DNA of 22,728 nt from Ophiocordyceps camponoti-saundersi (nom. inval.). Lineage: Eukaryota; Ascomycota; Sordariomycetes; Hypocreales; Ophiocordycipitaceae. This document shows positions 11,575-20,110 of the stretch, in pieces. The position numbers and the translations under genes are program-made. Positions within the stretch are counted from its first letter, which is position 1, and every line of letters starts with the position of its first letter. The notes beneath the pieces are model-generated. The model searched no databases, was not told the origin of the DNA, and saw only the letters and a program-made list of their open reading frames with translations. Where the stretch lies: the NCBI GenBank assembly GCA_003339415.1, contig PDHQ01000456.1, forward strand, positions 1 through 22,728, in the 5' to 3' direction.

Positions 11575-13634
11575 CTAAAATAATTATAAATAACTATTTT
11601 TAATACTTAGTTTTTATAAGAATTATAACTTTATTATAAAATATATAAAAAATTAATTACTTTATTTAGCTTATTTTATTTAATAAAAAAAGCTATAATA
11701 TTATTATTATATAAGAATTCTAGCCTAATATATATAATTACTTTTTACTTCTTAAATTTACTTTTTATTACTTTATTTAAAATAAGAGTAAGGCTTTTTA
11801 TATATATATAAATAATATAAAATTAGCGCTTAAAACTTTATTATAAAGCCTAACCTTACTAAAATTTTATTTTATAGCGGGCTTTAAATATTTACTATTT
11901 ACTCCCTACTATTTAAAATATATATTAAACCTTTTTTATACTTATTACCTCCTCCTCCCTTTTTATATTTTACCTCTGCCTCCTCTCTATTAGTTATCCT
12001 TAGCGATTTTAACGCTTATTACCCCTCTTAAAACTTTTACGAATATACCTCCCCTTACTCCGCGGAGCTTCTCTCCGCTTTTTACTAACTTTATTTTAAA
12101 CTTTTTACCCCTTTTTATAAGATTACTTAAAAGGTATATAAATAAAAAGCTAATATTATTAATTTAATTTAAAATACGCTTTACTATTTCCTTATATATT
12201 TTAGCTTAGATTTTAATTTTCTTAGCTTTAATTATATCTTTTAGTTTATATTATTTATTACCTTTTCTTTTTTAAATTTTACCTTAATATTATATTAAAA
12301 ATATTTTAATTTTAATATTTTATAAGTAAAAGCGAAAAACTACCTTTTATTTTTTATTATTTAAGTAAAGTTTATAATAAATATTAAAAAGTAAGTAATA
12401 TAGCTATATAAATAATTAAATACTATAATTAGCTTAATAGTTTTAAAATTACCTTAATAATATAATTTTTATTTATATTTATAATAAATTATAAAAGTTA
12501 TTTTTATAATTTTAGCTATAAAGCGTACTAAGTAATATTAATAAATATAGCTAAATTTTAATTATTAATAAGTATATTAAAATATTATTATATAATAAAA
12601 ATTATTTATTAGGAAAGCGAAAAAAAATAATTAAAAGTAATTTCTTACTTTTATAAGTAGTAATTTTAATATTATATAGTTTATAGCTTAGTAAGTAAAA
12701 CTTTATAGCTAAGCTTTTTTAAAGCTTATATATATTTCTCCTTTTTAATAAAATATAAACTCCGCTTTCTAATTATTTTTTTTAAAAAATTAAAGCTTTT
12801 AGCTTATAAGTTTTTTTCTTATTTTTTAATAAATACCTTATACTTTCCTATCCCTAACTTTTTCCCCCTAATAAATATTCTCTTTTAAGTTACTAAAAAT
12901 AAAGTTTACTTTATTATTTTTAATATTATATTATAAAAGTCCGCTAAGCTTAATAATATCTTTATTAGCTTCTTAAAAAGTTATAAATAACTTTTTATAA
13001 TAATTTTAATTTAGCTTTTTTATAAATATATTAGTTATAAATATTTCTTTATTTAATATTAAACTTTTAATATTATAGTTTTTTAGAAAGCGGGAAAAAG
13101 CTTAGAGGTTTATTAAACTTTAAATAGCTATTATCTTATCTTTTTTTTTAATATTATAAATAAGATTTTTAAAATTATAATAGCGGAAAAAATATCTTAC
13201 GGGGCGGAGTTTATAAAAATCTTACTATAAAGTTAGATAAGTAACTAACTTAACTAGTTTACTAATAGCGCTTTACTTCTCCTAATAAAGTTAATTTATA
13301 TTACTTAAAGCTTTTAAAGCTTTATTTCCTTTTAAATATTAAATATAATAAGTGCTTTTAACTATATTTTATACTTTAAGCTAATAGAAATCCTTAACTC
13401 TTTTAGCTTCCCTAAGTAAATTATAGCTTTTCTTTACTTTTACTTTTTTAATTATACCTCTTACTTAAAAGTTAATAGTAAACTATTAAACCTTTTTTTT
13501 ATTTTTACTAAAGTCTTTTAAAGCTCCTTACTTTTTCTAATATTATTTATCCTTTATATTTTATTTTTTTATAAGCGCTTAAAATAAATAACTAATATAC
13601 TTACTATTAGATTTATAAATAATATTAATATTTT
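11575..13634 (+). pseudogene. LINE ORF2, endonuclease and RT N-terminal part (degenerate)
   Basis: Apurinic-type endonuclease: at 12002-12028 the frame reads SDFNAYYPS, matching GDFNAHHP-(S)W after RIP reversal. Ser-rich and TP-type motifs follow to about 12280. The reverse transcriptase begins near 12940. A segment at 13085-13200 reads like the AGKxPxxxxSYRPISLL motif of RT domains 1-2. At 13522-13560 it reads like the SPLSPILFILYI motif. At 13612-13623 it reads F-I-N-N in place of F-A/V-D-D, so both catalytic Asp codons have become AAT. Frames shift between the endonuclease and the RT end, so indels exist. The sequence is cut at 13634 by LTR copy 2, twelve bases after the Asp pair. Confidence 0.78.
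13630..13634. repeat. target-site duplication, left (copy 2)
   Basis: ATTTT before the 5' LTR, repeated at 15410-15414. Confidence 0.88.
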
Positions 13635-13844
13635 TATAAGGGATTAGTCTATAACTAATCGTGGCTAGATAAGGGGGATTATAGCGGATATATTTAGGTC
13701 TTCCCGATAACGCTTAGTTATCGCGTAGGGTATATAGCTAGCTTAGGAAGGGGGCTTCTCTCCCTTCTCCTTCCTCTCTTCGATAGCTTTAATTATAACT
13801 TTACTTTAGCTTATTTCTATAAACGCCTTAGTAAGACCTTTATA
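13635..13844 (+). repeat. 5' LTR of copy 2
   Basis: 210 bp, TATAAGGG...CCTTTATA, the counterpart of 15200-15409. Confidence 0.95.
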
Positions 13845-14004
13845 TTAATTAAAGCTCCTCTTACCGCTAACTAAATATAAGAGTAAGATCTTAATATAAA
13901 ACGCTATTAAATTCTACCTATATTAAAGCTATTTTTAGCTTATTCTAGCCTAGACTCTTAGCTAGCTACTATATATACTAAATTTACGATTAACGGAGCC
14001 GTAA

Positions 14005-14735
14005 TTAGGGAGCCTAAGTCCTAGTTTTACTATATTTTTTCTTATCTCAGCACCTTTTAGTAAATATTCTTTCTATACGTTACTATAGCTATAAATTTTT
14101 TTTTCTAGCTTAAAGCTTTTTTAGCATACGTCTCTAAGCTTTTTAGGGAGAGTTATAAGGAGCGCTAAGTAGGTTTTTCCTTAGTTAGGATATATTAGGG
14201 GCTATTAAAGCCCCTCGGAGAATATATTACGAGGTAGGAATATACCCTTTTCGAGGCCGGACCGTTATATTAGTCTAACTATGCTAGGATTATTTTACTC
14301 TTATCTAGGCTATATAAGGAGCTATAAGAGCGCTTAGATCGTAAGAACTAGCTTATAACGTATACGGCCTTCGCTAGCTTTCTCTAAAGCTTTAATAAAG
14401 TATTTAGTTCCGGGAATATTCCTAACGCGCTAGTTAATTTGCCGCCCCCCCTTTCTATTAACCTAATAGATATTATATTTATATAATCCTATTTTAGTAT
14501 TACTAAGCGCTAGTATTATTATTAGTATAACTAGATTAGTTATTTTAAGCGTAACTATCCGAAGCTTTATAGGTAAATAAGGATATTAAGGTTAGGGCTT
14601 TTTATAAGCGGAGCGGGGTAGTTAGAGGTAAATCTAAAGTATTTTAATTAGGGGGATAACGAGTAAGGAGGGATAGGTATACGCTAAATATTATAGCTTA
14701 GGTAATTTCTAGCTTCGTTATATTACCTTATATAA
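14005..14735 (+). pseudogene. Gag-like remnant with CCHC zinc knuckle (copy 2)
   Basis: The best preserved copy of the only coding remnant in this family. A single frame runs through TAG/TAA codons that RIP explains. It includes a helical-looking stretch rich in Leu, Arg, Glu and Lys (about 14060-14400) and then the knuckle at 14517-14558, where Tyr codons and one stop replace CX2CX4HX4C (the run after the third ligand reads FKRN, and Pro follows the last). This arrangement, capsid-like region then knuckle, matches Gag of Ty3 and related elements. No Asp-Thr/Ser-Gly protease motif or RT motif follows before the 3' LTR. Codons 14560-15190 are partly open but unrecognised. Start and end are approximate. 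Confidence 0.65.
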
Positions 14736-15199
14736 GGATAGTTTACGCGTAGCTTAAGCGCGTAAATTTATTAGTAAGTATATACCGTAGTCGTATTACG
14801 CCCCGGCTTATAAACTAGCGCTAGCGGTATATAATAATAAGTATATAGCTAGCTTTACTATTTACCGTAACCGGGTTATTCTCTAAGCTTCCCGTAACTA
14901 GTATAGTGCTATCTAGTCTTATATACTAGCTATATAAGTAAGTTTTACTACTAATATATAAGTTTATTAATTCCTACCTTAAGCGGTGCTACGATTCTAG
15001 GCTTATTAGAATCTTCCTTATAAGGATCGGGGTTTAATTTCCCGGGCTATAAGGGAGCCCTTCCGCCCTCTTATCCTTATCTTTACGGAGGCTATTAAGC
15101 TATTAGCTAGGGACTATATAGAGTATCTCGCTAGCGTAGTAATACGTAACTTTTTTATCCTACGCTCCTACTTCCTTAGCTAGCTTAAGAAAGGGGTTA

Positions 15200-15409
15200 T
15201 ATAAGAGATTAGTCTATAACTAATCGTAGCTAGATAGGGGGGATTATAGCGGATATATTTAGGTTTTCCCGATAGCGCTTAGTTATCGCGCGGGGTATAT
15301 AGCTAGCTTAGGAAGGGGGCTTCTCTCCCTTCTCCTTCCTCTCTTCGATAGCTTTAATTATAACTCTACTTTAGCTTACTTTTATAGATACCTTAGTAAG
15401 ACCTTTATA
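15200..15409 (+). repeat. 3' LTR of copy 2
   Basis: 210 bp, starting TATAAGAG and followed by the ATTTT duplication. Confidence 0.95.
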
Positions 15410-15414
15410 ATTTT
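15410..15414. repeat. target-site duplication, right (copy 2)
   Basis: ATTTT, the partner of 13630-13634. The LINE RT sequence resumes after it. Confidence 0.88.
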
Positions 15415-16210
15415 TAATATTAAGCGTACCTTTACTTAAGTTTACTATTAGCTTAAATAAGCTTAGAGTATTTATTATAATTAAGTAGCGGAGTATAAAA
15501 TAACTTTTTAGCTATTTAAAAATAAGCTTTTTTATTTTATAAAAGCCCGCTCCGCTAATATAACTTTACTAATCCTTAATAAGATTATTATTTAACTTAT
15601 ATAAAAGGTATATATACTTAAGTTTAGATTTATTATAAATTTTAGTAAAAGCCTTACCTCCGCCGCCTTATAAAAAAGTTAATTACTAATAGCTAGCCTT
15701 AACTAAGCTTACCTTATTTACTTAAAGCTTCTTACTCCTTTAAGCGAGGGAAATTTATATTAAGGTTATTAAGTTCGTAATCGCTTTCGGCGCTATAATT
15801 TACTCCGCTCCGACCCCGCTAACCGGGGAACTTTAAAGCCCCGTCCTTTAATAGCTAGCTATAACTTAGTCTAAGTGCCTTCGCGTTATCTCCGGGGCGT
15901 ATTAGGCCACCCCTTCTTATTATATTAAGTTTAAAACCTTTGTCCCCTTTATTAATATTTACTTATCTTACCACGCTGCTTATAAAAAACTTATCTTTAT
16001 AAAAAGTAGTAGCTTTATTAGAACTCTAAAAAGGGAAGGCTTTAAAAGTATAGCTAGTTTTTTAAATACTTTACTAAATAACCGCCTTAATTAAAACCTA
16101 GCTATACTTTATAAATTTATTAAGGCTTTCCGAAATTCCTTAATAGCGCCTTAACTTAGCTTTATAATAATAAAATTACGCGTTTACTTATACTTTTTAT
16201 AAGTTTAATT
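15410..16210 (+). pseudogene. LINE ORF2, RT C-terminal part (degenerate)
   Basis: Continuation of the reverse transcriptase beyond LTR copy 2. At 15743-15830 the frame reads like the FVIAFGAxIYxxPTPL region of Tad-like LINEs. At 15869-15915 it reads SKCLRVISGAY-stop-ATP, matching the conserved (K)ALRVITGAYKATP motif with Gln lost to TAG. The same frame remains largely open to about 16200, with stops only at plausible Gln or Trp codons. The thumb and post-RT region of non-LTR retrotransposons begins with these motifs. An RNase H domain, present in many relatives, was looked for after 16210 and not recognised. Confidence 0.72.
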
Positions 16211-16499
16211 TAAAACTATAAGAACTTTAATAAAGCTTTTAGCTATAAAGCTATTATAAGCCTTTTTACTTTATAATTTATCCGCTTATAACGCCTCCGC
16301 TAATTTAACTTTTTTATATTATTTTATAATATTTAAATATATTAAAATACTTAAATATAAAGTTTAAGCGTAAGAGATAATTCTTAGTATTTTTTATTAT
16401 ATAACTATTATTATTTATTTACCTTATACCTTCCTCTTACCTCCGCTCCCTACTTTACTTAGCCCCGCTTAGCTTACTTAGCTTATTTACTTTTTTTCC

Positions 16500-17115
16500 T
16501 ACCTTACCTTTTACCTCGCTTACGCTTAATAATACTTTTAGCTTTTATAAGCTTATTTTTTAAGCTATTATTATTACTTTTTACTATATATTTTAATATT
16601 ACTAATATAAACTTTATAAAAGAAAGCTTTAATATTTAAATAAAATTTAGCTTAGGCTTCGGCTTTTTCTTTACTACTCCCTTTATATTTATCTCCCTTA
16701 CTACTCCCTTATCTTTCTTTATATTACTTACCTTTTTTACTTCGCTTACCTCCTCTGCTTTGCCCGCCCCCTTAACTTTATCCTACTCCTCCTTATCTCC
16801 TCCGACTATTATCTACTCTAATCCGCTCCCCGATATTAATATAATAAGAATTAGCGTCTAAGCCGCGACCCTATCCTCCGCCTCTAACTCCTCCTTTAGC
16901 TCCGGCTCCCGCTTCCCCCTTAAGCGATTTAAGTTAAGAGTATATTAGAGCTTAAAAATATTCTCGGAAATATAACCGGTAAGCTATTTAGCTATCCCCC
17001 TCTGCTAATATACCGCGCCGCCTCCGTTATAGCGGCTCGTAACTCCTTTAAATATATTTATAACCTAGTTAGCACTCCGAGCTTCGACTCCGACTCCGCC
17101 CTTAACTTTTAATAT
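16500..17115 (-). pseudogene. minus-strand remnant, Glu/Lys-rich, unidentified
   Basis: The minus strand here is strikingly purine-rich. One frame runs about 200 codons with only a handful of stops, all TAG/TAA as RIP of Gln codons would give. It would encode a Gly/Val stretch, then an acidic part (EPELKEELEAEDR), then Lys-rich parts (KKDKG, KKKPKPK). A plus-strand frame over 16920-17330 is about equally open, so the coding strand is uncertain. No domain is recognised. It lies between the LINE RT and the LINE 3' end. It could be the true 3' part of the LINE, an insertion, or simply a C/T-rich untranslated region. Confidence 0.25.
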
Positions 17116-17700
17116 TACTTACCTCCTAATATTTATATCGAGCCTTAGTATAGTTATAATAACTAGCTAATCGTAAGCTTATATACTTTATTAGCTTTAT
17201 ATACGATTAGCGCTATATAATATTACTTACCTTATTACTTTTAGTATAAGACTTTATAATCGGCTAGCTAAGCTATATATATAATATAAGGGAGGTTACG
17301 GGGCTCGCTATAGATAATCTTAAGTATATTCGTCGCTGCTACTTTATTAGCACGGCCACGTGACCTCTTTACCTTCCCTCTATTATAAAGGTTAAAGGGA
17401 AGGGTTAAGGGAGGGGGTTAGAAACGCACCTTCTTCTAAGGATAATAAAAAGAAGAAAAAGAGGAAACTTTCTTTTCTCCGCCCCGCCCCGCACCGCCTC
17501 GCCTCGCACCGCCCCGCACCGCCCCGCTCCTCCCTCCGCTCCGTGCCTTATAGACTTTCCTTTCTCCGCACTCCCCTCCTTACCCCACTTTCTTATATTA
17601 TCCGAGACTACCCCCGGGCAGCAGGCTCGTTATACTATACCGCCGCTAGCTACCGCTATGCCCTTATATAAGCGTATAGTAAGCCTTTCCTTTTATAGTT
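16740..17700. other. GC-rich, weakly RIPed zone in the LINE 3' part
   Basis: This stretch has many CC, CG and surviving CA/TG sites (for example 17350-17362, 17425-17430, 17491, 17542-17545, 17617-17625 and 17658-17662), while its relative at 3240-3493 has lost nearly all of them. It is C/T-rich on the plus strand. It gives the nearest view of the unmutated LINE 3' end. Confidence 0.7.
17481..17530. repeat. 5-bp GC-rich tandem repeat
   Basis: Ten units of GCCCC, GCACC, GCCTC or GCTCC in 5-bp register, just upstream of the LINE 3' end. The other LINE 3' end has the 10-bp minisatellite (3061-3210) at the equivalent place. Confidence 0.85.
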
Positions 17701-17803
17701 AGGGGGTTTTGCCCCACTTTAGGGGATTTTTCCTATTTAATATATTATAAAAGCTTTAAATATTATAAAGGCCTTTAGCGTATAAATAATAATAATAATA
17801 ATA
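17545..17803 (+). other. LINE 3' untranslated end with TAA tail
   Basis: Collinear with 3240-3493. It ends in TATAAATAATAATAATAAT followed by the candidate target duplication. A short TAA-repeat tail instead of poly(A) is known from I-type LINEs such as the Drosophila I factor. The approximate 3' limit comes from the end of similarity between the two copies. Confidence 0.75.
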
Positions 17804-17811
17804 GCTACTTA
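17801..17811. repeat. candidate LINE target duplication, right
   Basis: ATAGCTACTTA, the partner of 9500-9510 with one G/A difference. Confidence 0.45.
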
Positions 17812-18735
17812 TATTTAACTTTATTTAAGTTTTATAATTTTTTTCTTACTTATATAGCTAATATTAGTCTTTTAATTAAATCTTATATAAAAATAGTTAA
17901 AGTCTCTTAGCTAAAATCTTTTCCTATAATTCTAATAATTAGTAATATTATAAGTAAAAATTCTATTAATAATGATTAAAAAATCTATTATTAGGTAATA
18001 TTATTTTTATATTTTTAGGTCCCTTATTAAAGGAGTTTTTTTAAAGAAAATTTATTTTATTACTCTTAGTAAAGGATTTATATAGTAAAAAATATACTAG
18101 TAAGGAAAAAAGAGGAAAAAATATAAAAGAATTAATAACTAAGGACTTAAAGAGCCTACTAAGCTAAAAATAAGATTATAGGTAGATTAGGGCTTATTTT
18201 ATATAATAAGATTTTATATAAAATTTTATCTTATACTAATCCTTTCTTAATTAAATATTAGCTTTTAAGAAATTTAGTGTAAGGTAGGAAGTTTATAGCT
18301 TTATATCTATACCCTATAAATTATTATATAATAAAAAAATAGGACTCCTTTTACGGTAAAATTAAGCCTTTTTATATATTAAAAAATATTCTTATAAGTA
18401 TTTTAATTAGAAAGATATTAATTCTTAAATTAAATTACTTTTTCTTACTAATATTTTTATATAAATTTAAAGAAAATATATAAAATAAAACTAAAAGTAA
18501 TAAAAGATATATTAGGGCTAGTAATACTTTTTAAAAGTATAGATATATTTTATTATTATTTATATAGTATTATTTTTACTTATAAATATATTCTTAAAAA
18601 CTTTTTATTAAAAATATTACTCTATCTTTAGTATTTTTTAAAAAAGCGGGGAAAATAGCTATAATTATAAAAAAAATATCTTTAAGAGACGTTTTAGCTA
18701 AATAATAAGGTATAAATACTAATAAAATAATTAGG
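17812..18735. other. DNA-transposon body right of the LINE, no gene recognised
   Basis: AT-rich sequence between the LINE and the right subterminal repeats. Two partly open plus-strand frames were read through (about 18130-18300 and 18340-18650). Neither showed a hAT dimerisation motif, zinc finger or other domain that I can name. It may be a decayed transposase fragment or non-coding filler of a short non-autonomous element. Confidence 0.45.
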
Positions 18736-18739
18736 GCTA

Positions 18740-18852
18740 AAGACTAAAAGTAACTAACTAAAATTAGTTACTATAAGGACTTTAGTTAGTTAGTAACTAA
18801 TTTAGTCCCTAAAAATAAGGACTTTAGTTAGTTAGTCCTAACTAACTAAAAA
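18740..18852. repeat. right subterminal repeat cluster
   Basis: Several TTAGTTAGTTAG and CTAACTAACTAA runs, including two copies of an AAGGACTTTAGTTAGTTAG unit (18776-18794 and 18817-18835). It mirrors the cluster at 9125-9296. Confidence 0.78.
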
Positions 18853-18867
18853 AAGACTAAAAAGCTA

Positions 18868-18887
18868 TTAATTAATTTTAAGCCTTA
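18868..18887 (-). repeat. right TIR of DNA transposon
   Basis: The reverse complement matches 9117-9136 at 16 of 20 positions. Confidence 0.7.
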
Positions 18888-18895
18888 GTTATAAA
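18888..18895. repeat. 8-bp target duplication, right (DNA transposon)
   Basis: GTTATAAA, the partner of 9109-9116. Confidence 0.75.
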
Positions 18896-18908
18896 CTAAT
18901 CTTTTATA
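18896..18908 (-). repeat. outer end of the split 5' LTR of copy 3
   Basis: CTAATCTTTTATA corresponds to the last 13 bases of the family LTR (CTAATCCCTTATA), with two C/T changes. It supplies exactly what 8920-9116 lacks. Confidence 0.75.
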
Positions 18909-19530
18909 GTTGCTTTTTTTAGATTTTAAAAACTTTTAAACTTTAGCTTAACTTATTTTAAACTTATAACTTTAACTTAGTAAGCTAGTTAAAAGCTTAT
19001 TATAATATTTTCTTCTTATTTATTATCCTTACCTTACTAGCTATTACTTGCTTAGTAAGGAGTTTTTTTTATAATTTTAGCTTAGTTTTTCTCTTTTTTC
19101 TATTTTTTATATACTTAAATATTTTATAAGTTATTAGTATAAATAAATATATATATATATAATTTTATAAGGAACTTTAAAAGTAATTAAGTCTTTTTAA
19201 TAGCTATAAAAATTTTAAATATTAATTTTTTAAAATTTTATTATTTTTAAAACTTTAATAATTAAGGTTTTATTTTTACTTTTCTTTTACTAACTTATTA
19301 ATAAGTTTAAGTTAATTTAATAAAAATATCTAATATTTATTATATTAAGTTTAATAATATTATTCTTATAAAAAAATATATTTTAAAAAATATATTATAG
19401 TTTTTATAAAATTTATTTTATAAAAAAGTATATTATAATTAAGCTTAATAAAAGAATTCTATTATATTAGATATTAAATAAGAAATCTTAATATACGCTT
19501 AATATAAGGCGTGATTTAAAAAGAAAAAAG
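18909..19530. other. AT-rich debris, no gene seen
   Basis: RIP-degraded sequence. No recognisable domain, RNA gene or repeat shared with the rest of the window. Confidence 0.5.
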
Positions 19531-20110
19531 GTAAAATATTAGCGGTATTAGATTTACTATTAAATTCGGAGTAGGGCTATACTTTGCCGAGTTCCGGCTA
19601 GGGGTAATTATAACCGTGGCGGAGGAAGAGGAAATTTTCGTAAAGGAACTAAAGTTATAACACGCTCCGAATATAAGCTAGATTTATTTATATACCGGTC
19701 TAAAAGTACTAACTTTAATAAAAAATATATTAAAAGTAATTAGAGATTATTATAAGTCTTAGCTAATAGAAATAAAAAAGAATTATATTATTAATTATTA
19801 AGTATTATATTAGCTAACGCGTTTTATATAGCTTAAGCTTTAATAATAGCTTATAAGGAATTTAAATTAAACTAAACTTAGATTTAAACTAATTATATTA
19901 TATATAAGGAAATTAAAAATATTATTATTATTACTTTTTATAAGTTATTATAATTAAAAATAATAAAATAAAAAGAATATTAAATATAAGCTTAGGTTAT
20001 ATTAGCTTTAACTTTATTATATAACTTAAAAAAAGCTTCTTTTATATTATAAAAAGGAAATTATTACTCGCTTAGTAAATAAAATAAATAATATTATAAA
20101 TAAAATAGCG
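19531..20110 (+). pseudogene. unidentified coding remnant with Gly/Arg-rich stretch
   Basis: A plus-strand frame runs from about 19531 to 20110 with stops only at codons compatible with RIP of Gln. The part 19563-19740 has no stop and keeps several TG/CA sites (19582, 19615 and 19660). It includes a Gly/Arg run (NRGGGRGNFRKG, about 19603-19640) followed by a Lys/Asn/Leu-rich tail. Gly/Arg-rich stretches occur in nucleic-acid-binding proteins, including some retrotransposon Gags. No further motif supports a family, and a second frame (with an EEEE run) is open over part of the same DNA. The function is unknown. Confidence 0.3.

Larger units (their letters stand above)
13635..15409 (+). mobile_element. 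gag-only LTR retrotransposon, copy 2
   Basis: 1775 bp, with LTRs at 13635-13844 and 15200-15409 and a 1355-bp internal region collinear with copy 1. It is flanked by the ATTTT duplication. It interrupts the LINE reverse transcriptase, so it is the youngest insertion of the nest. It is the least mutated copy and keeps more G+C and a few CA/TG sites (for example 13660-13663, 14047-14054 and 14127). A purine-rich tract at about 15186-15196 precedes the 3' LTR. Confidence 0.93.
9511..17801 (+). mobile_element. Tad1/I-like LINE (non-LTR retrotransposon), RIP-mutated
   Basis: From left to right: a 5' region, ORF1 with zinc knuckles (to about 11290), ORF2 with endonuclease (around 12002) and reverse transcriptase (12940-13634, then 15410-16210), a GC-rich 3' part and a short TAA tail at 17784-17801. 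LTR copy 2 (1775 bp plus 5 bp) is inserted in the reverse transcriptase. Without it the element is about 6.5 kb, close to the roughly 7 kb of Neurospora Tad. The order ORF1, endonuclease, RT fits the Tad/I group. The 5' limit rests on a candidate duplication. The 3' limit is supported by a second copy of the 3' end at 3240-3493. Confidence 0.8.
9117..18887. mobile_element. TIR DNA transposon, probably hAT, carrying a nested LINE
   Basis: The ends form an inverted repeat. Left reads TAAGGTTTACAATTAGTTAG; the right end in reverse complement reads TAAGGCTTAAAATTAATTAA (16 of 20 identical; three of the four differences are C/T or G/A and one is C/A). It is flanked by an 8-bp duplication inside the LTR of copy 3. 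Many TTAGTTAG/CTAACTAA motifs lie within about 180 bp of each end. Eight-bp duplications and short repeated subterminal motifs are typical of hAT elements. Without the LINE only about 1.47 kb remains, and I found no recognisable transposase in it, so it is likely non-autonomous. The superfamily is inferred from structure alone. Confidence 0.7.
6639..18908 (-). mobile_element. gag-only LTR retrotransposon, copy 3, split by two insertions
   Basis: Minus-strand copy of the family. It consists of the 3' LTR at 6639-6848, an internal region 6849-8919 interrupted at 7250-7966, and the 5' LTR at 8920-9116, which continues at 18896-18908. The total span is 12270 bp. Removing the 9779 bp of the DNA transposon plus one target copy and the 717 bp of the retroposon plus one target copy leaves 1774 bp, against 1776 and 1775 bp for the other copies. 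It is the most heavily mutated of the three. The outer flanks (ACTAA at 6634-6638, GTTGC at 18909-18913) do not match, so its own target duplication is not visible. Confidence 0.85.

Noticed and set aside
16210..17330. RNase H domain after the LINE RT
   Set aside because: I looked for the Asp-Gly-Ser and downstream acidic motifs in the plus-strand frames and could not place them.
18909..18945. internal sequence of a further LTR element following 18896-18908
   Set aside because: Only about a dozen bases resemble the family polypurine end and similarity stops at once. The 13-bp match is fully explained as the missing end of the LTR of copy 3.
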